Positions 1 through 6,176 of a stretch of DNA of 11,546 bases are shown here, one piece after another (position 1 is the first letter of the stretch; the number at the start of each line of letters is the position of its first letter). Below the pieces are notes generated by a model, which saw only the letters and a program-made list of their open reading frames with translations, ran no database searches and was not told where the DNA came from. The stretch lies in NCBI GenBank assembly GCA_023441905.1, contig JAEZNC010000253.1:1-11546 (forward strand), read 5' to 3'. Origin of the DNA: Bacillota bacterium. GTDB lineage: Bacteria > Bacillota > Clostridia > Christensenellales > SZUA-584. The translations under genes and the position numbers were made by a program.

Positions 1-2362
1 TCGTGGTGCCGCCGAACCCGAGATACCGCGATATCTGCGCGTAGCGCTCATCCGCGACGAACTTGCCGTACTTCGGGAATATCGCGAACTTGGTCGGCGT
101 CTGCGCGTTGTACGCAATCACGTGCGGCAGCAGCAGAGCGTTGGCGCGGCCATGCGGAATATGGTACTCGCCGCCCAGCTTGTGCGCGAGCGAGTGGTTG
201 ATACCAAGGAACGCGTTTGTAAACGCCATACCCGCGATGCACGATGCGTTGTGCATCTTCTCACGTGCCACAAAATCCTCGGGGTCGTTATACGAGCGGC
301 GCAGGTATTTGAACACAAGCTCTATCGCCTTCATCGCAAGGCCGTTGGTGTAGTCGGAAGCGAGTATCGAGACATACGCCTCAATCGCGTGTGTCAGCAC
401 GTCCATACCGGTATCCGCCGTGATGGCTTTGGGCATCGTGCGCACAAACTGCGGGTCAATAATCGCCACATCCGGCGTGAGCTCGTAGTCGGCCAGCGGG
501 TATTTCACATTGCCGTTCTTCTTATCGGTGATCACCGAGAACGATGTGACCTCGGAGCCTGTGCCCGATGTGGTCGGTATCGCGACGAGCTGCGCCTTTT
601 TGCCAAGGTTCGGAAACAGGAACGCGCGCTTGCGGATATCGAGGAACTTAAGCCGCAGGCCTTCAAAATCGGTATCGGGATGCTCATAGAACAGCCACAT
701 GCCCTTTGCCGCGTCGATGGCGCTGCCGCCGCCGAGCGCGATAATCACGTCCGGGTTAAATTGGTTCATCGCGTCCACACCGCGCATAATGGTATCCACC
801 GACGGATCGGGCTCCACATCCGCGAATATCTCGCTGTGGCAGTAAACCTCGCGCTTTCTTAAATAATGAAGCACCTTGTCAATATAACCGAGCTTCACCA
901 TCATCGGGTCTGTCACGATAAACGCGCGGCTGATGTTCGGCATCGATGCGAGGTACTGCACGGAATTGTTTTCAAAATAAATCTTCGGCGGAATCTTAAA
1001 CCACTGCATGTTCACTCTCCTCTGCGCGATGCGCTTTTTGTTCAGCAGGTTAATCGACGAAATGTTGGACGTGGTCGAGTTGCGTCCAAAGCTGCCGCAT
1101 CCGAGTGTCAGAGACGGGGTGTTCGTGTTGTAGATGTCGCCGATAGCGCCCTGAGACGAGGGGGAGTTGACGATCACTCGGCCTACCTTCATCGCTTCGC
1201 CGAACGCAACGGTTAAGGCTTCGTCGTTCGCATGAATCACGGCGCTGTGCCCAAGCCCGCCGAGCTCAAGCATCTTGTTCGCGTATTCAAAGCCCTGTTT
1301 TTCGTCCTTTGCGATAAAATACGCAAGCACGGGGGAGAGCTTCTCCAGCGAGAGCGGATATGCAATATCCGGTTTTGGGAGCTTGGCCAGCAGTATTTTT
1401 GTATCCTTAGGTACTTTTATGCCCGCTTTTTCAGCGATCCACGCCGCCGATTTGCCGACCACCTCGGGATTCACCGCCATTTTCGCCGTGTTGATCACAT
1501 GGCTGGTGAGCTTAGTCGTATCGTCCTCGCCGAGGAACACGCAGCCGAGACGCTTCATGATGGCTTCAAACGCGGGAGCGATATCCTTATGCACAATCGC
1601 GGCCTGTTCAGACGCGCAGATCATACCGTTGTCAAACGTCTTTGAAATGATGAGATCGGTGCAGGCGCGCTCGATGTCCACATCCTTGTGGATGTAGCAC
1701 GGCACATTGCCGGGGCCGACGCCCAGCGCCGGTTTGCCTGCGCTGTAAGCGCTTCTGACCATACCGGAGCCGCCCGTTGCGAGTATCAAAGAAACGCTCG
1801 GATGGTTCATCAGCGCATTAGTCGCCTCAATGGACGGCGTTTCGATCCACTGAATCAAGTCTTTGGGACCGCCGTGCTTTTCCGCGGCGTCGCGCAGCAC
1901 CTTTGCCGCCTCGATCGAGCATTTTTGCGCGGACGGATGAAATGCGAATATAATCGGGTTGCGGGTTTTGGCGGCAATCAGCGCTTTAAACATTGTGGTG
2001 GATGTCGGGTTGGTGACGGGCGTGACGCCCGCGATAATACCGACCGGCTCCGCAACCTCCACATACCCCTCGAGCTCACTTTCGTCCACAATGCCGACGG
2101 TTTTCTGATCTTTGATGCTGTGCCAGATATATTCGGTTGCAAAAATGTTTTTAATGACTTTGTCTTCAAAAACACCACGCCCAGTTTCCTCCACAGCCAT
2201 TTTGGCCAGGTGCATGTGGTTGTCGAGACCAGCCAGCGTCATGGCATGCACCATGCCGTCAACCTGGCTCTGATCCATCGCCATATAGGCCTTTAAAGCA
2301 CCGTTGGCGTTCTTAACGAGGTCGTTAATTATAACGGTCAAATCTTCCGTCTTTTTTTCCAT
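1..2362 (-). CDS. adhE: Bifunctional acetaldehyde-CoA/alcohol dehydrogenase AdhE, 3' end outside window
   Basis: AdhE converts acetyl-CoA to acetaldehyde and then to ethanol, oxidising two NADH; in fermenting cells it forms cytoplasmic spirosome filaments. Translating the reverse strand from ATG at 2362 gives 787 codons without a stop before the window edge. The family is about 860-890 residues, so roughly the last 80-100 are missing. The N-terminal aldehyde dehydrogenase half has the catalytic Cys249 in FDNGMICASEQ. The iron-dependent alcohol dehydrogenase half begins near residue 452 (MQWFKIPPKIYFE), with the nucleotide-binding GGGSAID near 540, TTSGTGSE near 600, and iron-ligand regions GMDVLTHAIEAY, NHSLAHKLGG and HIPHGRANA. 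The start is supported by AGGAG about nine bases upstream. No frameshift was seen. Reported six-frame ORFs inside it on the plus strand are shadows. The gene is divergent from the tetR gene. Confidence 0.97.
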   Translation of the reverse strand, partial: MEKKTEDLTVIINDLVKNANGALKAYMAMDQSQVDGMVHAMTLAGLDNHMHLAKMAVEETGRGVFEDKVIKNIFATEYIWHSIKDQKTVGIVDESELEGYVEVAEPVGIIAGVTPVTNPTSTTMFKALIAAKTRNPIIFAFHPSAQKCSIEAAKVLRDAAEKHGGPKDLIQWIETPSIEATNALMNHPSVSLILATGGSGMVRSAYSAGKPALGVGPGNVPCYIHKDVDIERACTDLIISKTFDNGMICASEQAAIVHKDIAPAFEAIMKRLGCVFLGEDDTTKLTSHVINTAKMAVNPEVVGKSAAWIAEKAGIKVPKDTKILLAKLPKPDIAYPLSLEKLSPVLAYFIAKDEKQGFEYANKMLELGGLGHSAVIHANDEALTVAFGEAMKVGRVIVNSPSSQGAIGDIYNTNTPSLTLGCGSFGRNSTTSNISSINLLNKKRIAQRRVNMQWFKIPPKIYFENNSVQYLASMPNISRAFIVTDPMMVKLGYIDKVLHYLRKREVYCHSEIFADVEPDPSVDTIMRGVDAMNQFNPDVIIALGGGSAIDAAKGMWLFYEHPDTDFEGLRLKFLDIRKRAFLFPNLGKKAQLVAIPTTSGTGSEVTSFSVITDKKNGNVKYPLADYELTPDVAIIDPQFVRTMPKAITADTGMDVLTHAIEAYVSILASDYTNGLAMKAIELVFKYLRRSYNDPEDFVAREKMHNASCIAGMAFTNAFLGINHSLAHKLGGEYHIPHGRANALLLPHVIAYNAQTPTKFAIFPKYGKFVADERYAQISRYLGFGGTT

Positions 2363-2617
2363 GACTCTATTCTCCTGTCGAAAATTTTATATAACCCTGT
2401 TAAGGGCTTAAAGCCGTAAACGGTGGATGGCACAAGGCCGTATAAATTCCGAATCACTTTGCAATATCTGATTCGCTCCGGTCAATGCGATGTGAGAAGA
2501 GCGCGTTTTGCGGCGTAAAACTTAGTATGCACAGCGGGAGTATTTATATCGCGCTGCTCATTCTTATGACAGAAAGAGGCTTCTCCACATCAACCTGGAT
2601 ATTGTGAATCATTTCAC
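2363..2617 (-). other. Long adhE 5' leader
   Basis: If transcription starts about seven bases past the predicted -10 box, the adhE mRNA has a leader of about 255 bases. It ends with the ribosome site CAGGAGAA. I recognise no riboswitch and no clear terminator with a U tract in it. Short inverted pieces such as GGCTTTAAGCC near 2405-2415 could fold. Two tiny start-stop frames occur on the minus strand but lack good ribosome sites. No gene is seen on the plus strand here. Confidence 0.45.
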
Positions 2618-2619
2618 AA
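2602..2619. promoter_or_regulatory. Perfect Rex-type operator at adhE
   Basis: TTGTGAATCATTTCACAA is a perfect 7-4-7 inverted repeat and fits the TTGTGAA-n4-TTCACAA form of the Rex redox repressor site. Rex leaves DNA when the NADH/NAD+ ratio rises and is known to repress adhE-type genes in Firmicutes. The site covers the predicted adhE start point, where a bound repressor would block transcription. The rex gene itself is not in the window. Confidence 0.85.
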
Positions 2620-2623
2620 TATG

Positions 2624-2652
2624 ATTATAAAAGATTGTGAATTGTTTGTCAA
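2624..2652 (-). promoter_or_regulatory. Consensus sigma-A promoter of adhE
   Basis: On the minus strand the -35 box TTGACA (2647-2652) and the -10 box TATAAT (2624-2629) are both exact consensus, with a 17-base spacer. The predicted start point is near 2617, inside the perfect Rex-type site. So strong a promoter fits a gene held down by a repressor and needed at high level during fermentation. Confidence 0.85.
2635..2652. promoter_or_regulatory. Second, imperfect Rex-like site
   Basis: TTGTGAATTGTTTGTCAA has a perfect left arm and 5 of 7 matches in the right arm of the Rex-type palindrome. The right arm doubles as the -35 box of the adhE promoter, which may explain the mismatches. It starts 33 bases from the perfect site, about three helical turns, so two dimers could bind the same face of the DNA. 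Confidence 0.5.
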
Positions 2653-2690
2653 TGTGTTTTCGTTGAGGATATCACTTTATTTATTGCATA

Positions 2691-2719
2691 TTGACAGCTA
2701 ACACACGTTAGCTTATAAT
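2691..2719 (+). promoter_or_regulatory. Consensus promoter of the tetR/flavoprotein operon
   Basis: The -35 box TTGACA (2691-2696) and the -10 box TATAAT (2714-2719) are exact, with a 17-base spacer. The spacer is filled almost completely by a palindromic operator candidate. The -35 box lies 38 bases from the divergent adhE -35 box, so regulators bound here might affect both transcripts. Confidence 0.85.
2697..2712. promoter_or_regulatory. Operator-like palindrome 1, probable TetR site
   Basis: GCTAACACACGTTAGC is an inverted repeat with 6-base arms (GCTAAC/GTTAGC) and a 4-base centre, placed between the -35 and -10 boxes. This is a typical position and size for autorepression by a TetR-family dimer. 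Assignment to the adjacent TetR gene is inference from position. Confidence 0.7.
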
Positions 2720-2722
2720 CTG

Positions 2723-2738
2723 GATAACAAACGTTAGC
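2723..2738. promoter_or_regulatory. Operator-like copy 2, probable TetR site
   Basis: GATAACAAACGTTAGC matches the first element at 14 of 16 positions and lies 26 bases downstream centre to centre. It falls between the predicted start point and the ribosome site. Its repetition supports a specific protein site rather than a chance palindrome. Confidence 0.6.
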
Positions 2739-2752
2739 CCCGGAGGTCGGCG

Positions 2753-3343
2753 ATGCAAAGCACGAAGCAGAAAATTCTCGAGATCACTATCGATTTATTC
2801 TCGAAGTATGGGTTCAAAGAAGTGACCATGCGGCAGATTGCAAGTGAAGTGGGCATAAAAGCAAGCTCGCTTTATAAGCACTTTGAAAGCAAAGAAGATT
2901 TATTGGAAAGCATATTTGCTTTTTTTCGCGAAAAATTGAGGCAGACTGAGCTCGAAGTCCCCGAATTCAGATCCTTGAGAGAGTATTTCACATTGGCTTA
3001 CGAGCAGTTTAAAGAGATTATGTGGGAGCCGACGGTACTCAAAATTGCAAGAATCATCACAATGGAGCAACTGCGCAGCAACTCGGTCAGAGCGTTTTTG
3101 GTTGAGGAGATGATTGTAAAGCCGATACAGGCAACAAAGTACGTGCTTGATATGATGAAAGAGCAAGGGATGATCCGCGATATTGATACGCGTGTGATTG
3201 CGGAAGAGTACTGCGGGTATATCGCGTATCTATATTTCGAACAAAACTTTTTGCACACAGAGCCGAGCCTTGACGTGATTGACGAAAAGATGAAACAACA
3301 TAACGCCTTTTTTGTGCGGCATATTTTAAAACAAGGAGAATAA
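2753..3343 (+). CDS. TetR/AcrR-family transcriptional regulator
   Basis: This 196-residue protein has the size and layout of a TetR-family repressor. Residues about 5-50 form the DNA-binding domain (KQKILEITIDLFSKYGF, then VTMRQIASEVGIKASSLYKHFESKEDLL). The rest, about 55-196, is a mostly helical ligand and dimer domain with no recognised ligand signature. ATG at 2753 follows GGAGG at 2742-2746 with good spacing. The flavoprotein gene starts five bases after the stop, its ribosome site lying in the last tetR codons, so the two are probably cotranscribed. Two operator-like repeats at the promoter suggest autorepression. The inducer is unknown; a redox-active or electrophilic compound handled by the partner enzyme would be a reasonable guess. 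Confidence 0.93.
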   Translation: MQSTKQKILEITIDLFSKYGFKEVTMRQIASEVGIKASSLYKHFESKEDLLESIFAFFREKLRQTELEVPEFRSLREYFTLAYEQFKEIMWEPTVLKIARIITMEQLRSNSVRAFLVEEMIVKPIQATKYVLDMMKEQGMIRDIDTRVIAEEYCGYIAYLYFEQNFLHTEPSLDVIDEKMKQHNAFFVRHILKQGE

Positions 3344-3347
3344 AGCC

Positions 3348-4139
3348 ATGAAAGTTATCGCGATTTTGGGCAGCCCCCGAAAGAAGGGCAACACATTAAA
3401 AGCGGTTGATCGCCTGCGAGATGAGCTTTTGCGCATAGACGGCAGCATTGATTTTGAGTATCTGTTTTTGGGTGACTGTCACCTTGAGATGTGCAAAGGG
3501 TGCTTTGGCTGCTTTTCGGGCGGCGCGGATAAATGCCCGCTCAAAGACGACCGCGATATGATATACAAAAAAATGATAACAGCCGACGGTATCATCTTGG
3601 CCGCGCCGACGTATGCGATGGGTGTACCCGCGCTGATGAAAAATTTCATCGACCGTTTTGCCTACACGCTGCACCGCCCGTGCTTTTTTGACCAGACTTT
3701 TTTGGCTGTGTCCACAGTGGGCGGCGTGGTGGGCATGAAACAGGCGCTCGGTCAGCTGGCGTTGCTCGGCGCAGGCGCAAAAAAAACGCTGAAGCTTGGC
3801 GTGCCGATGCCGCCCATTTCCATGCCGATGCTCGAGATCAAAGCGGCAAAGAAGCTAAAGAAAACGTCAAAAGTGTTTTATGCAGCCATGTGCAATACCA
3901 AGCGCCACAGGCCGGGCCTGATCGATTTTTCGTATTTCGGTGCTTTTAAATCATTGAGCCGGTATGAATCTTACAAGAGGAAATGCCCCGCTGACTATGA
4001 TTACTACAGCGAAAAACCCGCTTACTTTTATCCTGTGAAAGGGCTGCGTGCGTGGCTTGGCAGAAGGCTGGCCGGTTTGATGCGGTTTGGGTTCAACAGA
4101 ATCGTCAAAGATGCGCCGGAGAATGAGAATATGTTGTGA
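3348..4139 (+). CDS. NAD(P)H-dependent flavoprotein reductase, iron-sulfur flavoprotein-like
   Basis: This 263-residue protein belongs to the flavodoxin-fold NADPH-dependent FMN reductase group. The N-terminus MKVIAILGSPRKKGNT is the FMN phosphate-binding loop, and APTYAMGVPALMKNFIDR (about 86-103) is the second conserved flavin-contact region. Cysteines 49, 52, 55 and 63 form C-x2-C-x2-C-x7-C, which fits the compact 4Fe-4S motif of archaeal and clostridial iron-sulfur flavoproteins. A role in electron transfer or reduction of a quinone, aromatic or oxidant is inferred; the substrate is not visible. The C-terminal part (about 160-263) is longer than in minimal family members and is basic and aromatic. 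AAGGAG at 3333-3338 supports the start. It is the second gene of the tetR operon. Confidence 0.88.
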   Translation: MKVIAILGSPRKKGNTLKAVDRLRDELLRIDGSIDFEYLFLGDCHLEMCKGCFGCFSGGADKCPLKDDRDMIYKKMITADGIILAAPTYAMGVPALMKNFIDRFAYTLHRPCFFDQTFLAVSTVGGVVGMKQALGQLALLGAGAKKTLKLGVPMPPISMPMLEIKAAKKLKKTSKVFYAAMCNTKRHRPGLIDFSYFGAFKSLSRYESYKRKCPADYDYYSEKPAYFYPVKGLRAWLGRRLAGLMRFGFNRIVKDAPENENML

Positions 4140-4162
4140 TATTTGCCCATATATTATATAAT
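4134..4162 (+). promoter_or_regulatory. Candidate promoter of the first small membrane protein gene
   Basis: TTGTGA (4134-4139) and TATAAT (4157-4162) are separated by 17 bases. The -10 box is exact and the -35 box matches consensus at 4 of 6 positions; it overlaps the stop codon of the flavoprotein gene. The -10 box also starts an AT-only inverted repeat, TATAATAA-n5-TTATTATA (4157-4177), which could be an operator or only a weak hairpin. Confidence 0.5.
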
Positions 4163-4213
4163 AATGCTATTATTATATGTTTATATCAGCCTTTAAAAGG
4201 CAAGGAGGTTTTT

Positions 4214-4648
4214 ATGAGAAAGGCAAGTTCGGTTTTGGGCATTATCGGGGGCGCATGGTCATTGTTAATGGCGTTGATTTGTGTGGTTGGCGGAATCGTG
4301 ATGATGGCGTTAAATTCCCATGGGATGTGGGATTTTGTCAGACAGTTTGATATAAATATTCCGTTCTTCGGCGACAAATTGTTCGATTGGTCGTTTGATA
4401 TTTTCGGCATTATCGTGATTATTATTGGCGTGCTCAATGCCGGCTGCGGTGTTCTGGGGCTAGTTGGGGGCAACATGGTGAGAAAGAACAATATCACGGC
4501 GGGCATTTTGATGATCGTCGCGGCAGGTTTGAGCTTGATTATTACAGGCAACTTTTTCTCAATGGTTTTATTCACACTGGGCGGCATCTTCGCGCTTGTG
4601 AAAGAGAAACCGCCGGTTGCGCCGTTGCAGCCGCCGGTTAACGAATGA
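4214..4648 (+). CDS. Small multi-pass membrane protein, DUF4064-like, copy 1
   Basis: This 144-residue protein has no enzymatic motif. Hydrophobic segments lie at about 6-33, 62-86, 95-113 and 115-130, suggesting four membrane helices, followed by a short proline-rich tail (KPPVAPLQPPVNE). The pattern resembles small DUF4064-type membrane proteins, but that assignment is from memory and function is unknown. The start is ATG 4214, behind AAGGAGG at 4202-4208; a longer frame opening at 4136 has no ribosome site and would overlap the flavoprotein gene. The next gene is a paralogue sharing MRKAS-VLGIIGGA at the start and GIFALVKEK near the end. Copy 1 has a longer and more polar loop at about 34-60. 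Confidence 0.85.
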   Translation: MRKASSVLGIIGGAWSLLMALICVVGGIVMMALNSHGMWDFVRQFDINIPFFGDKLFDWSFDIFGIIVIIIGVLNAGCGVLGLVGGNMVRKNNITAGILMIVAAGLSLIITGNFFSMVLFTLGGIFALVKEKPPVAPLQPPVNE

Positions 4649-4665
4649 CATTAAGCTTGCAGTCA

Positions 4666-4696
4666 AGCTGATGATTGGTGGTGGCTGCTTGAAACG
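4666..4696 (+). repeat. 31-bp direct repeat downstream of paralogue 1
   Basis: The segment beginning AGCTGATGATTGG and ending TTGAAACG is identical over 31 bases to 5269-5299. It sits in the same place, between stop codon and terminator hairpin, in both units. In this copy it is preceded by a small hairpin, AGCTTG-cagt-CAAGCT. Confidence 0.9.
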
Positions 4697-4697
4697 C

Positions 4698-4734
4698 AAA
4701 ATGCCCGGGGCTAAATGCTTCGGGCGTTTTCTTT
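4698..4734 (+). terminator. Intrinsic terminator after paralogue 1
   Basis: The arms AAAATGCCCG (4698-4707) and CGGGCGTTTT (4721-4730) pair, with one T-G wobble, and are followed by CTTT. The loop can pair further. The A-run before and T-run after suggest activity on both strands. Confidence 0.8.
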
Positions 4735-4843
4735 GCAGTATAAAGCTGAACTGCTGATTGAGGCTAATGCTTCTATTGAGTCTGATATTGCATACAAATG
4801 TGATACATTATAAGTTGATATTGTTTGAAGGAGGATTCAGAAT

Positions 4844-5251
4844 ATGAGAAAAGCAAGCATGGTGCTTGGTATTATCGGCGGGGCCATATCGCTGCTTGGC
4901 GCACTTTCAAGTATCGTTGTCGGATTTATGATGAAATCGGATACGGGCTTTATCTCGAATTTGTTTAATCGCGTGTACTCAGGCTTTTTTAGTATCACAG
5001 CCGATATCTGGGGTGTTGTGATGATTGTAACAGGCGTCATTCAGATCGTATGCGGTGTGCTCGGGCTGGTGGGCGGATTAACAGTCAACAAAAAGAATGT
5101 GACCGCAGGCGTGCTGATGATCGTTGCGGCGGGTATCAGTCTGCTGATAACGGGGTGGCTGGCCATGATGCTGTTTGCGCTCGGCGGCATATTCGCGCTG
5201 GTGAAAGAGAAACTGCCGGTTGTGCCGGTGCAGCCGCCGGTAAGCGAATGA
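4844..5251 (+). CDS. Small multi-pass membrane protein, DUF4064-like, copy 2
   Basis: This 135-residue protein is a tandem paralogue of the preceding gene, and its function is unknown. Hydrophobic stretches lie at about 6-30, 52-78, 86-103 and 105-120, with the same proline-rich end (KLPVVPVQPPVSE). The C-terminal two thirds are close to copy 1 (CGVLGLVGG, TAG-LMIVAAG, LGGIFALVKEK), while the first loop (about 31-50) differs in length and sequence. The ribosome site AAGGAGG at 4828-4834 fixes the start. The upstream gap holds a terminator and a weak promoter candidate (TTGCAT near 4785-4790 with TATAAG near 4810), so it may be expressed separately from copy 1. Confidence 0.85.
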   Translation: MRKASMVLGIIGGAISLLGALSSIVVGFMMKSDTGFISNLFNRVYSGFFSITADIWGVVMIVTGVIQIVCGVLGLVGGLTVNKKNVTAGVLMIVAAGISLLITGWLAMMLFALGGIFALVKEKLPVVPVQPPVSE

Positions 5252-5268
5252 CAATCAGCATGCAGTTT

Positions 5269-5299
5269 AGCTGATGATTGGTGGTGGCTGCTTGAAACG
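5269..5299 (+). repeat. 31-bp direct repeat downstream of paralogue 2
   Basis: This is identical to 4666-4696. The unit that was duplicated therefore included the gene, this non-coding stretch and the terminator. Perfect identity here contrasts with diverged coding sequence. Confidence 0.9.
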
Positions 5300-5300
5300 A

Positions 5301-5333
5301 AAAAGGCCCGGGGCTTTAAGTTCCGGGCCTTTT
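5301..5333. terminator. Strong, probably bidirectional terminator
   Basis: AAAAGGCCCGG (5301-5311) pairs perfectly over 11 bases with CCGGGCCTTTT (5323-5333). With T-runs on both strands it can end the rightward membrane-protein transcript and also the leftward permease transcript, which has no clear terminator nearer to its stop codon. Confidence 0.85.
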
Positions 5334-5393
5334 CATGTCTGTTGGCATAAGTCGGTGATTTGAAAACGTTATACGTTGGCGACAGTTGATGAG

Positions 5394-5426
5394 CATCCCA
5401 TGCCAAATTGGTTTTGACATGGGATG
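5394..5426. repeat. Hairpin with 9-bp perfect arms
   Basis: CATCCCATG (5394-5402) and CATGGGATG (5418-5426) are perfect inverted arms around a 15-base centre. An outer CGACA/TGTCG pair extends it imperfectly. There is no T-run, so it does not look like a simple terminator. Confidence 0.7.
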
Positions 5427-5432
5427 TTGTCG

Positions 5433-5552
5433 TCGCTTTGCTCCTCAACATGACAGAAAAGAATGCTTTGGCAATCTACAGGCCGGACAAACAGGCTCCG
5501 AGCGTTACTCTGCTAAGAACAATTCATATGGTCACTCTGAGGAGTGAAGCGG
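5433..5552. repeat. Pair of diverged inverted repeats in a gene-free region
   Basis: The reverse complement of 5433-5455 (TGTCATGTTGAGGAGCAAAG...) matches 5530-5552 (GGTCACTCTGAGGAGTGAAG...) at 16 of 23 positions. Sequences of the form TCATTCTGAGG-AGC-AAGCG are common intergenic repeats in bacteria, so this may be a decayed non-autonomous element. The whole stretch 5334-5630 holds no convincing gene. Confidence 0.5.
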
Positions 5553-5630
5553 GCGATGCTCTTCGCTTCGCAGTCATGTTGATTTGCTCATTCAGAATGA
5601 GATCAATAACTTTGATGATAGTATACTACG

Positions 5631-6176
5631 CTATAAGCTGCGGGCATTATCATATATCGCCGCAATGTTTTCGCGGCCTGTCAGCTTATTGACGGACACC
5701 GCAATCACAACGATGCCGATCAGGCTGAGACCAAGGCGTGTGAACGTGAACACCGGGCCCATCGCGGACAGCTCGAACAATATCATCGGCACCTTGGTGG
5801 TGGACCATGCGCCCAGGAAAAACAAAACGTTGATGAACGACACGCCCTTTTTCATGAATACACCCGCCACCGGGAATGCGGCAAAAAGCGGCCCCGCGGC
5901 GGCGCTGCCGAGCAGTACCGCCAGCGCCGCACCTTTAAGCCCCGAGCCTTCCCCCATAAAACGCACCATCGTTTCACGCGGAATCCAAACATCGAGCAGA
6001 CCAAGCATCACAAAAATCGGGGGAATCACAAGCAGCATCTGCTTAAAGCCGGAGATGGTGGCGTCAAACGCTTTGGTACCCACGCCGGGCCAAAAGATCA
6101 CAAGCACGGCAAGGCCCGCCGCCATCAGCAGAGAAAAAGCGTACCGCCTGAGCAATTTTTTGATGTTCTTTTTCAT
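5631..6176 (-). CDS. Half-length permease B, DUF318/ArsP_1-like
   Basis: This 181-residue integral membrane protein resembles one half of the two-domain DUF318/ArsP_1 predicted permeases, whose usual length is about 300-350 residues. After a basic N-terminus (MKKNIKKLLRRYAF) it has helices at about 13-30, 45-62, 80-106, 113-137 and 143-163. The motif GPLFAAFPVAG (95-105) is repeated in partner A as PGFVAFPTAAL, and TTKVPMILFE (126-135) corresponds to MVTLPVEF. This suggests that the two proteins are the two homologous halves of one transporter. Its ATG overlaps the end of gene A by four bases, so translation is likely coupled. The substrate is unknown; family members include organoarsenical exporters, but no typical cysteine motif is seen. 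Confidence 0.82.
   Translation of the reverse strand: MKKNIKKLLRRYAFSLLMAAGLAVLVIFWPGVGTKAFDATISGFKQMLLVIPPIFVMLGLLDVWIPRETMVRFMGEGSGLKGAALAVLLGSAAAGPLFAAFPVAGVFMKKGVSFINVLFFLGAWSTTKVPMILFELSAMGPVFTFTRLGLSLIGIVVIAVSVNKLTGRENIAAIYDNARSL

Noticed and set aside
122..862. 246-codon plus-strand frame, with similar long frames at 866-1216, 1232-1645 and 1688-2296
   Set aside because: All lie opposite the clearly coding adhE frame and show arginine/histidine-rich, low-complexity composition typical of antisense shadows, with no ribosome sites.
4136..4213. Longer N-terminus for the first small membrane protein
   Set aside because: The extension has no ribosome site and overlaps the flavoprotein stop, while ATG 4214 has AAGGAGG and matches the start of its paralogue exactly.
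5361..5374. CcpA cre-like word TGAAAACGTTATAC
   Set aside because: It misses the conserved CA end and lies between convergent operons with no promoter to control.
5408..5692. 94-codon plus-strand frame in the repeat region
   Set aside because: It begins inside a hairpin, crosses both inverted repeats, lacks a ribosome site and runs into the permease gene.
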